Shown here: positions 41,418 to 49,544 of the stretch, piece after piece
Layout of the letters: each line of letters opens with the position of its first letter
Position numbering within the stretch: position 1 is the stretch's first letter
Origin: Acidobacteriota bacterium
GTDB taxonomy: Bacteria > Acidobacteriota > Terriglobia > Bryobacterales > Bryobacteraceae
Assembly: GCA_016185425.1 (NCBI GenBank)
Contig: JACPNQ010000026.1
Span: 62,001-126,000 of the forward strand
Length of the DNA: 64,000 nucleotides
Direction of reading: 5' to 3'
Program-made: the position numbers and the translations under genes
The notes under the pieces: generated by a model
The model's input: the letters and a program-made list of their open reading frames with translations, nothing else
What the model was told of the DNA's origin: nothing
Database searches by the model: none

Positions 41418-41809
41418 CCCATTGTGTCTTGGAGCCGCGCGGAGTCGAGGTACTGGTGGAAGCAGCCGATCTTGTCTCCGCGAAACTTCCAGACATGGCA
41501 GACCTGTACGTCGAGCGCCTTCCCGGTGGGCTTGTACTTTCCGGTGTAGCGCCCTTCGACGACCACTGTATCGCCCATGTCATGGATCTCATGGATCACG
41601 ACTGACCAGCGTTCCCATTCGCCAGCGGCTCTCATGAAGAAGTTCTTTACAATGGCGTCACCGCCGATCCAGGGCTCGCCCGATGGCTGGTAGGGGTGAC
41701 CCTGGGCGAGACGGAATTCGATGTCCGGTGCGAACGTTGCCAGGATTGCCGCTGCGTCTTCGTTGGCAAACCGGTCATAAACGTGCTTTACGATTTCTGT
41801 GTGGTTCAT
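41387..41809 (-). CDS. SnoaL-like / NTF2-fold protein
   Basis: The 140-aa protein has the NTF2-like plan: an N-terminal helix pair HTEIVKHVYDRFANEDAAAILATFAPDIEF, then curved strands VVEGRYTGKYKPTGKALDVQVCHVWKF and RGDKIGCFHQYLDSARL. It resembles polyketide-cyclase/SnoaL and ketosteroid-isomerase-like proteins, which as a group bind small hydrophobic ligands; many have no known reaction. There is no signal peptide. It is divergent from the AraC-type regulator gene with a 53-nt gap that contains that gene's promoter, so the regulator may control it. Confidence 0.85.
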   Translation of the reverse strand: MNHTEIVKHVYDRFANEDAAAILATFAPDIEFRLAQGHPYQPSGEPWIGGDAIVKNFFMRAAGEWERWSVVIHEIHDMGDTVVVEGRYTGKYKPTGKALDVQVCHVWKFRGDKIGCFHQYLDSARLQDTMGHLARANPAA

Positions 41810-41837
41810 TGGAACAGTGCCCTTCTGCCCTTAGAAT
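41809..41837 (+). promoter_or_regulatory. Promoter of the AraC-type regulator gene
   Basis: TTGGAA (41809-41814) and TAGAAT (41832-41837) are 17 nt apart. A start near 41844 leaves about 19 nt to the TTG start at 41863, including AGGGAAAAG as ribosome site. The -35 box overlaps the start codon region of the divergent SnoaL-like gene. Confidence 0.5.
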
Positions 41838-41862
41838 GTAACCGAGGAAGCAGGGAAAAGAC

Positions 41863-42762
41863 TTGGCGAAAATTGCGGTCGAATTAGAACGCGCGCTGTC
41901 GAAACGGGCGCTGGAGGGCGGCCGCGGCGATATTCACACGGAATGCATAGCAAACGGCAGTGGATGGACTGTGGAGGACGTGATCTGCACGTCAGGTCCC
42001 GGGGATCGTTCCTTTGAGGAACAACATTCCATGGTGCGAGTTGCGGTCGTTGTCGCCGGGTCTTTTCAATATCGCGGGGATGCGGGAAGCGAGCTGATGA
42101 TTCCGGGCTCCCTCCTGCTGGGTAGCCCTGGCCAATGTTTTGCATGCGGCCATGCACATGGATCAGGCGATCGCTGCCTTTCGTTTGGCTATACTCCGGC
42201 CTATTTTGAACGGCTGGCGGCGGATGCGGGTGTCCCGCCCAATTTTAGGCAACTTCGCATTCCTCCTCTCCGTGAGCTCTCTGGGTTGGTCGCGCGGGCG
42301 TGCTCGGCGCTACTGCGGACCAAGGACGCGCGCAACGACGCGCCGACCACCGAGTCCTGGGAGGAGTTGAGCATAGCGCTGGGCGTGCAAGCTCTACTGT
42401 GTGCCGGCCGGGCTGACGGAGCCGCGGAATCTATGCCGGAGAGCTCCGTTGCGCGTGTAGTGAAAGCGGTGCGACTCATCGACGCGACGCCAAGCGAGCC
42501 GCATACACTCTCCGCGTTGGCAAGGGAATGCCGGTTGAGCTTGTATCACTTTCTCCGTGTTTTCCGGCAAGTGACTGGGCTGACGCCACATGATTATTTG
42601 GTTCGTACACGGATTCGCGACGCAGCTTCCCATTTAGCGGACGGCGCCGACCGAATCGTCGATGTTGCGTTTGCCTCCGGTTTTGGGGACGTTTCGAACT
42701 TTTGCCGCGCATTTCGAAGGGAGATGGGGATGAGCCCGCGAGATTATCGGCGGCAGGCCTGA
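41863..42762 (+). CDS. AraC-family transcriptional regulator
   Basis: The 299-aa product has an N-terminal cupin-type sensor region (about 1-185; VRVAVVVAGSFQYRGDAGSE and a GHAHGSGDRCLSFGYTPAYFE stretch). A C-terminal double helix-turn-helix follows (about 205-299): HTLSALARECRLSLYHFLRVFRQVTG and ADRIVDVAFASGFGDVSNFCRAFRREMGMSPRDYR, read as two successive blocks. The start is TTG 41863, supported by the promoter and ribosome site upstream. It ends 11 nt before the convergent ABC-permease gene. The likely target is the divergent SnoaL-like gene and itself; the inducer is unknown. Confidence 0.88.
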   Translation: MAKIAVELERALSKRALEGGRGDIHTECIANGSGWTVEDVICTSGPGDRSFEEQHSMVRVAVVVAGSFQYRGDAGSELMIPGSLLLGSPGQCFACGHAHGSGDRCLSFGYTPAYFERLAADAGVPPNFRQLRIPPLRELSGLVARACSALLRTKDARNDAPTTESWEELSIALGVQALLCAGRADGAAESMPESSVARVVKAVRLIDATPSEPHTLSALARECRLSLYHFLRVFRQVTGLTPHDYLVRTRIRDAASHLADGADRIVDVAFASGFGDVSNFCRAFRREMGMSPRDYRRQA

Positions 42763-42773
42763 GGGGGAGTTCG

Positions 42774-44456
42774 CTATTCCGGCGCGAAGTTGGTTACGAG
42801 CACGGTGGGATCGCCATCGTCGGCGAAGGTGAAGGGTTCGTGGCCCCATTGGGCGCGACGTTTGCGGCGAAGGAGATACCAGGCCGCACTGATCGCCGCG
42901 GCGGCGAGGAACCAATGGAAGGGAACGCGCGACAGAGCGCGGACGATTGCCGCCCCGCCGTATCCGTAAGAGGAGAAGGCCACCAGGAACAAAATGAAGC
43001 TGATGGCGGCCGGCTGACTGCCGGGCGCATAGGTCGATGTGAAGGGAACGCGGTTCCAATCCTGCAATGTGTATTCGACGAGACAGGCGTTGATGCCGGC
43101 CAGCAGCGGGAGCGCGGCAAGCGTGACAGAGGGGCCGAGGGCCATGAATTGGAACGGGAGCGCGATCAGAATCGATGGGAGCACGGCGAATAGATACATG
43201 GCAGCAGTGGCGGCACTGAGTTGATCGGGCCGGGATGGGGCATGCTCGGTGATTTTGAAAATCCAATGCGCGCGCCATTCGTGCGGGATGCGGAAGCTCA
43301 TGCGCAACGCGGCTACGAGGCTGAACGTGAGGAGCAATGGCAGGGCGAGAGCCGTTTCGGCGAAGAGACCTTGGGCGCCGCGACCGCGGGTCCACTGGCG
43401 AATGTAGCCGGAGATAAATCCGTCGAGCGCGAGAGAAGCGCCGACTGCGGCGATGCCGGAGAGGATCAGACGATGCTGCGCGCTGCGAAGGAGCGTCCAC
43501 GTAAGGAACGCGAATAGGCCGCCATCGTCACGGCGGGCGAGGAAGAGGAGCGGCGAGGCGCTGGGCGAGACCGTGCGCGGCGGCGCGGCAAAGTCGGAGA
43601 AGCGGAGATAGAGCCGCCAGTAGGAAGCGGCCGCTATGACAACGGAGGCCACACCGGTGAGCATGGCGCGGTGGGACATGGCGTGGAACCAGGGGTCCGA
43701 TGAGCCCCGAAGGGTCTCGCAAACGCCGAGCCACCAGACGCCGGGCAGCCAGGTGAGCCACTCGGCGCGCGTGTCGAGCAGGCGGTTGAGTCCGGGCACG
43801 TGCCAGACGATTGGGATCGCGGCGATGGCCGTAACGAGGAGCGTCGACTGAATAAGGAAAGACGCCCTCGAACGCCAACGATGCGGAAGCATTGTGAGGC
43901 ACAGGCCCTGGAGGGCCAGGACGCAGAAGAAGGCATGGAGGCTGGCGCCGATGCCGCTCACGAGGTGGGCGCTTATGCGGTGCCCGATGGATTCGAGGGG
44001 AAATGGCCCGCGGGCGAAGGCGGGGAAGAGGAGCGCGGGAGGAAGGTTGAACGTGACGAGGAAGAGACTGAGGAAGATGGCAAGCGCGGCGACGCGGGAA
44101 AGAAAAATGCCGGAACGGAGGACGGGTAAGGGCGAGAGTACCTGGAAGTCGCGCTCGCCGGGGAAGAGGGATTGCCACTGGAGTGTGGCGACCAGCGCGA
44201 TCATAAGGAAGCTGGCGGAGAGGTAGAAAAGTTCGTCGGCCGCGACGATGGAGAGGAAGAGAGAGTGATTGTGGCTGTGAGCGATGGCAGCGTATTTCTT
44301 CGCCAGGAAACGCGCAAAATGCACATGGAAGCAGAAGAGTGCGACGCCGATGGAGATGATCCAAGCGCGGTAGCCGCCGATACCCGCTTCGGAGAACGCA
44401 TCGTTGCGGAAGAGTCCGGAGAAGGCGTGGCGAGTGAGAAGCTCGCGCGTGGTCAT
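42774..44456 (-). CDS. ABC-2-like membrane component of an ABC exporter, 560 aa
   Basis: A multi-pass membrane protein with roughly 12-14 hydrophobic helices and no soluble domain of note. The N-terminus (MTTRELLTRHAFSGLFRNDAF) is cytoplasmic. Helix-rich blocks occur throughout, including VAALAIFLSLFLVTFNLPPALLF and LALPLLLTFSLVAALRM. I do not recognise a named family from motifs. Its role as the permease is inferred from its 4-nt overlap with the upstream ABC ATPase gene and from its place as last gene of the PadR-small-membrane-ATPase unit. The C-terminal tail is cytoplasmic and acidic. The exported compound is unknown; drug or lipid efflux is usual for PadR-controlled ABC systems. Confidence 0.75.
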   Translation of the reverse strand: MTTRELLTRHAFSGLFRNDAFSEAGIGGYRAWIISIGVALFCFHVHFARFLAKKYAAIAHSHNHSLFLSIVAADELFYLSASFLMIALVATLQWQSLFPGERDFQVLSPLPVLRSGIFLSRVAALAIFLSLFLVTFNLPPALLFPAFARGPFPLESIGHRISAHLVSGIGASLHAFFCVLALQGLCLTMLPHRWRSRASFLIQSTLLVTAIAAIPIVWHVPGLNRLLDTRAEWLTWLPGVWWLGVCETLRGSSDPWFHAMSHRAMLTGVASVVIAAASYWRLYLRFSDFAAPPRTVSPSASPLLFLARRDDGGLFAFLTWTLLRSAQHRLILSGIAAVGASLALDGFISGYIRQWTRGRGAQGLFAETALALPLLLTFSLVAALRMSFRIPHEWRAHWIFKITEHAPSRPDQLSAATAAMYLFAVLPSILIALPFQFMALGPSVTLAALPLLAGINACLVEYTLQDWNRVPFTSTYAPGSQPAAISFILFLVAFSSYGYGGAAIVRALSRVPFHWFLAAAAISAAWYLLRRKRRAQWGHEPFTFADDGDPTVLVTNFAPE

Positions 44457-45214
44457 CGGCGGACCGCGGATAGGATGGCCTGCGCGACGGGAACGTAGTC
44501 TTCCTGGTTGGTGACTTGCGCAAAGACCTGCTGAAGATCCGGTTGAAGCGAGGCACGGAGATTCCGGATGGAGTCCTGCAGCACGACTTTTCCCCTGTAA
44601 AGAATGACGACGCGGGAGCAGACCTTCTCCACGATTTCGAGCACGTGGGAGCTGAAGAGTATCATTTTGCCTTCGGCCGCGAAGACTTCGAGCAGACCGC
44701 GGAGGAGGAGCGCGGCATTGACATCGAGGCCGGAGAAGGGTTCATCAAGGATGAGCAACTCCGGATCGTGGAGCAGCGCGGCGGCGAGAAGAACGCGCTG
44801 GCGCATGCCCTTGGAATACGTGGAGATGACGCTGTTGCGAGCGTCGTGGAGTTGGAAGAGACGGAGGAGCTCGGACGCGCGGCGAACGGCGGTGTCGAAA
44901 GGAATCGCCCGGAGGCGAGCGATGAAGACGAGGTATTCGGCGCCGGTGAGGTGCGTGTAGAGTTGAGGCTCCTCGGGCACGTAACCGAGGCGGCTTTTGA
45001 AGGCGATGGGATCGTCGACGATAGTGCGGCCGTTGAGGAGAACCTCGCCGTCACTGGGGTCGAGGAGACCAGTGATAATTTTGACCGTGGTGCTCTTACC
45101 CGAGCCGTTGGGGCCGAGGTAGCCGAGAATCTCGCCGGGACGGATCTGAAAACTGACGTTATCGACCGCCGTGAGACCGCGGTAGCGCTTGGTTAGATTC
45201 TTGACTTCGAGCAT
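44453..45214 (-). CDS. ABC transporter ATP-binding protein (ABC-2 exporter type)
   Basis: The 253-aa ATPase has every expected motif: Walker A GPNGSGKST, Q-loop region VPEEPQLYTHLTG (Glu in the usual Gln position), signature YSKGMRQR, Walker B LLILDEP, D-loop SGLD and H-loop SSHVLE. The variant Q-loop and YSKGM signature are typical of ABC-2/CcmA-like exporters. It overlaps the small membrane gene upstream by 22 nt and the permease downstream by 4 nt, so the unit is co-transcribed from the PadR promoter. A short C-terminal extension (about 215-253) follows the nucleotide domain. Confidence 0.92.
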   Translation of the reverse strand: MLEVKNLTKRYRGLTAVDNVSFQIRPGEILGYLGPNGSGKSTTVKIITGLLDPSDGEVLLNGRTIVDDPIAFKSRLGYVPEEPQLYTHLTGAEYLVFIARLRAIPFDTAVRRASELLRLFQLHDARNSVISTYSKGMRQRVLLAAALLHDPELLILDEPFSGLDVNAALLLRGLLEVFAAEGKMILFSSHVLEIVEKVCSRVVILYRGKVVLQDSIRNLRASLQPDLQQVFAQVTNQEDYVPVAQAILSAVRR

Positions 45215-45597
45215 TTGGCGGCATGCTTCCGGTGGATTTGCAGCCAGTGGATGGCGAGGACAAGGACGCTGGAGACGACGAGGAAGACGGCGAGGAAAAG
45301 CAGAGCGTAGAGTTGCGTTTTCGAATCGCCGCGCGGCTGCAGGATACGGTAGGCGCTCTTTAGGGTGAGGCTGCCCGATACCGTGATCATGACGGTTGCC
45401 AGCGCGATGGAGGCGAGCCAGATGTAGGGGCCGGGCGAGGTGACGCGATGGACGAACGCGCTGCGGAGGATGTCGGCGATAGCGAATACGCGGTTGGTTT
45501 CGGGGTGGTAGAGGTCAGCCTCGATCTGCGGGCCGTAGCGTTCGCGGAATTCCTCCGGGTACAGGCTGAGCAGGAGGGAGACGAGTCGATCAGGCAT
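45193..45597 (-). CDS. Small membrane protein in the ABC exporter operon, 134 aa
   Basis: The N-terminal 25 residues (MPDRLVSLLLSLYPEEFRERYG) match the short cytoplasmic opening that precedes the first helix in many acidobacterial ABC permeases of the ADOP type. Two membrane helices follow (about 57-77 and 93-115), and the C-terminus is basic. It thus looks like a cut-down permease start or an accessory subunit. The gene overlaps the PadR gene by 8 nt and the ATPase by 22 nt, so it is embedded in the unit. No independent function is known to me. Confidence 0.75.
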   Translation of the reverse strand: MPDRLVSLLLSLYPEEFRERYGPQIEADLYHPETNRVFAIADILRSAFVHRVTSPGPYIWLASIALATVMITVSGSLTLKSAYRILQPRGDSKTQLYALLFLAVFLVVSSVLVLAIHWLQIHRKHAAKCSKSRI

Positions 45598-45931
45598 GTT
45601 GCGACAACCTCCGGCGGGCAGCTCGGATCAATGATTCCAAGCGTTGGGCCTCGGCTTCGAGAACGCGGCGGCCGAGACGGGTCAGACGATAGTATCGACG
45701 CCGCTGATCCTCATTTTGTTCCGGGCGGCGCGGCGATTCTTCGATGAGGGCGCCGGTGAGGAGGCGATCGAGGAGAGTGTAAAGAGTTCCGGGTCCGAGA
45801 TTGATCTGGCCGTTTGTCTGCGCCTTCACTTCCTGCATGAGGGCGTAACCGTGGCGGTCGCCGGCGGCGAGGGCAATGAGGACCTGGAATTCGGTGGGAG
45901 TGAGCGGGAGGAGGTCTTCGGGTTTGGACAT
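45590..45931 (-). CDS. PadR-family transcriptional repressor
   Basis: PadR regulators are winged-helix dimers that repress adjacent efflux or detoxification genes until a ligand binds. The 113-aa protein has the family pattern LTPTEFQVLIALAAGDRHGYALMQEV, then LGPGTLYTLLDRLLTGALIEE (recognition helix), and RRRYYRLTRLGRRVLEAEA (wing and dimer helix). It is the first gene of the ABC exporter unit. The promoter just upstream carries a 9-bp inverted repeat that brackets the -10 box, so autorepression of the whole unit is strongly suggested. The leader is only about 9 nt. Confidence 0.92.
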   Translation of the reverse strand: MSKPEDLLPLTPTEFQVLIALAAGDRHGYALMQEVKAQTNGQINLGPGTLYTLLDRLLTGALIEESPRRPEQNEDQRRRYYRLTRLGRRVLEAEAQRLESLIRAARRRLSQHA

Positions 45932-45932
45932 G

Positions 45933-45968
45933 CTCTATCGATGGTCAGTATATCGACAGTCGATAGAG
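45933..45968. promoter_or_regulatory. PadR operator: 9-bp inverted repeat
   Basis: CTCTATCGA (45933-45941) and TCGATAGAG (45960-45968) form a perfect inverted repeat separated by 18 nt. One arm sits at the predicted transcript start and the other in the promoter spacer, so a bound dimer would cover the -10 box. Confidence 0.55.
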
Positions 45969-45975
45969 GTGGCAA
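45947..45975 (-). promoter_or_regulatory. Promoter of the padR-ABC exporter unit
   Basis: On the minus strand TTGCCA (45970-45975) and TATACT (45947-45952) are 17 nt apart, close to consensus. Transcription would begin near 45940, only about 9 nt before the padR ATG at 45931, so the message is almost leaderless. The 92-nt gap from 45976 to the next gene holds nothing else obvious. Confidence 0.58.
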
Positions 45976-46067
45976 GGGAGAACAGCGGTATTTCTTTGGT
46001 GGCGCGGCGGCTGGTTCATCGAAGAACGAGACCGAAGGGGTCCGGGAGGCTGGCCTCCTGGGGCGCG

Positions 46068-46556
46068 TCAACACACCATCGGCAAGTTCGCCACAAACCA
46101 AGCGCGCCGCTTGACACGCCAGCGCGCGGCGAGGGTGTAGTCCTCGTGCTCGCGGCAATCTGAGAACAGCCATGCGGCGGTATCGCAAAACGACTCGCAG
46201 GAATAACTGGGGAAGTTCCGGGGTAATTCGGCTTTTCGCCACTGGCTGGACCAGCCTAGTTCCCCTTTGGCCTTTGCATCGAGTTCGTGTTGCAGCACCT
46301 TCTTCCATGCCTCGCGGCGGGGATTACCGAGGCGGACCCAGACGAAATGAAAGATCTCGTGCGTGAGGATACGGGAGTAATCGGCGCGATCGTTTCGCAG
46401 AGCCGGATCGAGGTGGATTTCGCGGCGGCGAATGTCGGCGCCCCCGATGGCTTCGCGAGCGCCATCGCGGAGCCCACCGTGCCAGACGAGACGAATGGGT
46501 CTACTGTTCGATTGGGATAGGACCGAAGGCAGGGGTGCCCATGTCGAGTTCGTCAT
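46068..46556 (-). CDS. Putative zinc-metalloprotease-like protein (HEIFH motif)
   Basis: The 162-aa protein carries HEIFH (in ILTHEIFHFVWVRLG), a gluzincin HExxH site. A possible third ligand lies in SYSCESFCDTAAWLF, where the Glu of SCESF is spaced as in small metallopeptidase-like proteins. ADIRRREIHLDPALR before the motif fits the strand-helix order of that fold. There is no signal peptide. The ATG at 46556 lies 56 nt inside the upstream acetylesterase gene; no better start is visible downstream. The proline-rich first 20 residues may therefore not be native. The link to its neighbours is unclear. Confidence 0.65.
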   Translation of the reverse strand: MTNSTWAPLPSVLSQSNSRPIRLVWHGGLRDGAREAIGGADIRRREIHLDPALRNDRADYSRILTHEIFHFVWVRLGNPRREAWKKVLQHELDAKAKGELGWSSQWRKAELPRNFPSYSCESFCDTAAWLFSDCREHEDYTLAARWRVKRRAWFVANLPMVC

Positions 46557-47973
46557 TGAGGTTCGCGTAGGGGTCGCGGCCGGCGGCGTACTGGAGCGTG
46601 GCCCCGTCAGGGATTTTCCCTGAAATACTCAGCACGACAGAATTGCCGTCGCGCGGATCGATCTGCGCGCGGAAGATCGCGGGAAGTTGGGCGCCGTCCG
46701 GTCCATGAATGGAGAAGCCGTTCAGGCGGCCAACCGTGACCAGCTTGCCATTGACCTCCGCAAACAAAACGCGCACCACGCCGCCCTCGATCTTCGCATT
46801 GACAGGACGGGGACCCCGCTTGTAGGGACGGAACTTTTCCAGCTCCGGGTGCATGTCGTGCGCGACGAGATTGGCGATGCGGAGCGCGAGACGCTTGTGA
46901 TCCTGGGTGCTGACGTGGATGCCGTCATCGAGAGAGAGGTCGACGGCAGGTACCATGCCGACCTTGGGGATTCGCGATTCGAGCTTGCGCTGCGCTTCCT
47001 GCACCGCGTTCCACTCGGCCTGCGCGTTGTAGCTGATATGCCGGCCGATTTGCACATAGTAAAAAGGCAGATCGGGCTGCATGAAATCCTGGCGGAATGC
47101 GGCAATAAGCTTCTCGAACTTTTCGGGGAATGCGGCGACCACTTTCGGATTTGCGTCCGATTCGCCTTGATACCAAAGGACGCCGCGGATGCGTGCGCCG
47201 GTGGCGAGGAAGCGGCGGTAGGTAGCGCCGTAAAGCGAATCGCCCTGTTTGTCCCTGAGTGCGGGGCTCCACTGGTCCATGGAGGTGCCTCCGTGCGCGC
47301 ATGGAACGAGGCCAATGGGAACACCGGTGCGCTGCAGCATGGCCTTGGCAAACGGCAAACTGAGGCCCGCGCCTTTCCGCCGGTTGGAGACGTACTGCTC
47401 GAGATCCTGGCCTTCGAGTTTCTTGACGTTGCCGTCCTTATCTTTGCGCCAGTGCACGCGATCGGCGGCGTTGACGAGTTGGTGGAGCGGCTCGGTTGCG
47501 ACGACCCACCGATCGCTTTGGTCGAAGGAGCGGATGCGCGGGTCGGGTTGCTCGACGTCGACGAGATCGCCGACGCCCTCCATGTTGGATTGGCCGGCAA
47601 GAAGCCAGAGGTCGCCGATGAAGAAATCCTTGATTGCGTCGATCGTGGTGGTGCCGGCGACACGGACCTCTATAGCATAGGGGCCGCCTTGCGGAATGCC
47701 CTTCACGGTACCGGACCAGGTCGTGGCCTTAACCCGTTCCAAGGCCTGCCAATCGTGGCCGCCGAGGGGCTCGCCTTTTTCGTTGACGACGCGCGCTTCG
47801 ACAAACTTATTCGTCGAAGCGCGTGGCGCGGTGCCGGCGATTTTGAGGTCGGCGCGGCCTTCATTGTCCCGCTGAATTACGGAACCCGCGGCGGGCCCCA
47901 GATTGATTTTCAGATCTTGCGAAAAAAGAGAACAGGTTATAAGTGATAGGGAAGATACGGCCCGCAGCCACAT
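46501..47973 (-). CDS. Secreted sialate O-acetylesterase-like SGNH hydrolase
   Basis: These enzymes remove O-acetyl groups from sialic acid or plant polysaccharides. The 490-aa product begins with a signal peptide (MWLRAVSSLSLITCSLFSQ). The SASA/SGNH catalytic domain shows LLAGQSNMEG (nucleophile Ser), GLVPCAHGGTSMDQW, LWYQGESDAN and, near the end, DDGIHVSTQDHKR with the Asp-x-x-His pair. A beta-rich domain precedes (about 20-110) and another follows (about 390-490). ATG 47973 is favoured over a TTG two codons earlier. It is divergent from the isomerase gene at 48022. Together with the sialidases it points to acetylated glycan use. Confidence 0.9.
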   Translation of the reverse strand: MWLRAVSSLSLITCSLFSQDLKINLGPAAGSVIQRDNEGRADLKIAGTAPRASTNKFVEARVVNEKGEPLGGHDWQALERVKATTWSGTVKGIPQGGPYAIEVRVAGTTTIDAIKDFFIGDLWLLAGQSNMEGVGDLVDVEQPDPRIRSFDQSDRWVVATEPLHQLVNAADRVHWRKDKDGNVKKLEGQDLEQYVSNRRKGAGLSLPFAKAMLQRTGVPIGLVPCAHGGTSMDQWSPALRDKQGDSLYGATYRRFLATGARIRGVLWYQGESDANPKVVAAFPEKFEKLIAAFRQDFMQPDLPFYYVQIGRHISYNAQAEWNAVQEAQRKLESRIPKVGMVPAVDLSLDDGIHVSTQDHKRLALRIANLVAHDMHPELEKFRPYKRGPRPVNAKIEGGVVRVLFAEVNGKLVTVGRLNGFSIHGPDGAQLPAIFRAQIDPRDGNSVVLSISGKIPDGATLQYAAGRDPYANLNDELDMGTPAFGPIPIEQ

Positions 47974-47984
47974 GCCCAAGATGG

Positions 47985-48007
47985 TATCACTGGGCGAAAG
48001 CGTGATA
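47985..48007. promoter_or_regulatory. Inverted repeat in the divergent gap at 47974-48021
   Basis: TATCAC (47985-47990) and GTGATA (48002-48007) form a 6-bp inverted repeat with an 11-nt gap, midway between the divergent acetylesterase and isomerase genes. It could be an operator serving both, but the arms are short. Confidence 0.28.
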
Positions 48008-48021
48008 GGCTCAGGGGCGTT

Positions 48022-49086
48022 ATGGACCGGCGTACATTTTTGGGCGGCGTTTTAGGCGCCGGGGCGGCATCCGCGCGGATGACCGGGCCCATTCCGATGG
48101 GCCTGAATACCTACTGTTTGCGGGCCTTGCGGTGGAATGACGCGCAGCATCTGGACTACTGCTCGTCGCAGCGGCTGGATGCGATTTTCCTCCAGGATTC
48201 CCTGGACACGAAGAAGGACGATCCGGCGCATTGGAAATGGGTCAAGGAACGCGCGAAGGAACTGGGTCTGCACCTGGAGACTGGCGGAAGCTCGCTGTTG
48301 CCGAAGGATGCGGGTGAATTCGACGCCAAGATCGCGTTGCTGCGGCGGAACATTGAGCGGGCAGCGGGTATGGGTTCGCCGTTGGTGCGGTCGCTGCTGG
48401 CGGCCGACCGCGCAAGCCTGCCGCCGGGTACGATTGCGCAGCACGTGGAGAACGCCGTCAAGATGCTGCGGATGGTGCGGACGCAGGCGATCGATTCCGG
48501 TGTGAAGGTTGCCATTGAAGTTCATAAGGACTTACAGGCGCGGGAGCATCGGCAGATCGTGGAGGGCGCGGGAACGGAGTTTGTGGGTACCTACCTGGAT
48601 ACGGGAAATCCCGTGTTCGTCATGGAAGATCCGATGCAGACGGTGGAAGTGCTGGGAAAGCATGCGTTGACAGTTCATCTGCGGGACTCGGTGGTATACG
48701 AGCATCCGAAAGGGATTGCGGTGCAGTGGGTGCCGCTAGGAGAAGGGACCGTAGACTTTCCAGCGATCGTGGCGAAGGTGCGGGAGCTATGCAGCAACGT
48801 GCACATTTACATCAAACCGATTACGGGCCGGCCTCCATACGTGCATCCGATTTATGACGATACCTACTGGAAGACCTTCGCGGAGGTGCGCGCAGCGGAC
48901 TTTGCCCGGTTTCTGGCGTTAGCGAAAAAGGGCCGGCCGTACGAAGGGCACGTGGTGATTGAAGATTTGCAGAATCAGCCCGTTCCCGCGCATTTTCTGC
49001 CGGCCGTGCAGTTCCAGCAGCGGGAACACATGGAGAGGTCGATCGCTTATGCGCGGAAGACGCTGGGCCTGGGTGTGCGGAGTTAG
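48022..49086 (+). CDS. Tat-exported sugar phosphate isomerase/epimerase-like TIM barrel
   Basis: The 354-aa protein belongs to the xylose isomerase-like TIM-barrel group (AP-endonuclease 2 fold). The N-terminus MDRRTFLGGVLGAGAASA is a twin-arginine signal, so the protein is probably periplasmic and its substrate a free or oxidised sugar rather than a phosphate. Metal-ligand candidates occur at strand ends: VAIEVHKD (Glu, His), YLDTGNP (Asp) and LTVHLRDS (His). A further acid lies in HVVIEDLQNQP. Family members include inosose dehydratase and 3-ketohexose-type enzymes. It begins a plus-strand run; the BON-domain gene ends convergently with a 4-nt overlap. Confidence 0.86.
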   Translation: MDRRTFLGGVLGAGAASARMTGPIPMGLNTYCLRALRWNDAQHLDYCSSQRLDAIFLQDSLDTKKDDPAHWKWVKERAKELGLHLETGGSSLLPKDAGEFDAKIALLRRNIERAAGMGSPLVRSLLAADRASLPPGTIAQHVENAVKMLRMVRTQAIDSGVKVAIEVHKDLQAREHRQIVEGAGTEFVGTYLDTGNPVFVMEDPMQTVEVLGKHALTVHLRDSVVYEHPKGIAVQWVPLGEGTVDFPAIVAKVRELCSNVHIYIKPITGRPPYVHPIYDDTYWKTFAEVRAADFARFLALAKKGRPYEGHVVIEDLQNQPVPAHFLPAVQFQQREHMERSIAYARKTLGLGVRS

Positions 49087-49487
49087 CGAACGAGTGTTCG
49101 CGGTTCGCCGCGCTTGACCTGGGCGCGGCGGCGGCCGGATGCGAGTTTGGCGCGGGCAGCTTCCCTTGCGTCCTCGGAAATCTGAATTTTGTTGATAACG
49201 GCGCGAGCGCCGGCCGCCTTTGCCATTCGTGTGGCGGCGCCTTTGTGCTGGATGACGTTCGCCTTCCCTTCGATGGTCGTTACGCCGCCACTTGTGGAAA
49301 ACTTGAAACCGTTCTTGCCGATTTTGGATTTGGCGAGCTTTCCCTGGATGCGGGCCTGGATTTCGGCGTCGGAGAGTTTCGGCGGCGGCGTGGTTGTGCG
49401 CTTGTGGGCGGGCGGCGTGGCCGGCGGACGCGTATGCGGCTGCGCGGAGAGGCAGGCCAATGAGAGAAGAAAGATTGCGAGTTTCAT
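49083..49487 (-). CDS. Secreted BON-domain protein
   Basis: BON domains (about 60 aa) bind phospholipid or envelope surfaces, as in OsmY. The 134-aa product starts at ATG 49487 with a signal peptide (MKLAIFLLSLACLSAQ), then a Pro/Thr/Lys linker (about 20-36). One BON domain follows (about 37-105): LSDAEIQARIQGKLAKSKIGKNG, then FSTSGGVTTIEGKANVIQHKGAATRMAKAAG (in two blocks) and RAVINKIQISE. The C-terminus is very basic (RAKLASGRRRAQVKRG). A longer open frame upstream is antisense to the cytochrome gene and not real. Its start lies 57 nt from the divergent PSCyt1 gene. Confidence 0.82.
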   Translation of the reverse strand: MKLAIFLLSLACLSAQPHTRPPATPPAHKRTTTPPPKLSDAEIQARIQGKLAKSKIGKNGFKFSTSGGVTTIEGKANVIQHKGAATRMAKAAGARAVINKIQISEDAREAARAKLASGRRRAQVKRGEPRTLVR

Positions 49488-49544
49488 CCCATAGAGATAG
49501 TGGGCGGCGGCGGGAAAAGTTCTCCATGTAGAATTGAGACAACA

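Noticed and set aside
46687-47946. 419-codon plus-strand open frame
   Set aside because: Opposite the acetylesterase, which has a signal peptide and SGNH motifs; the plus-strand product shows none.
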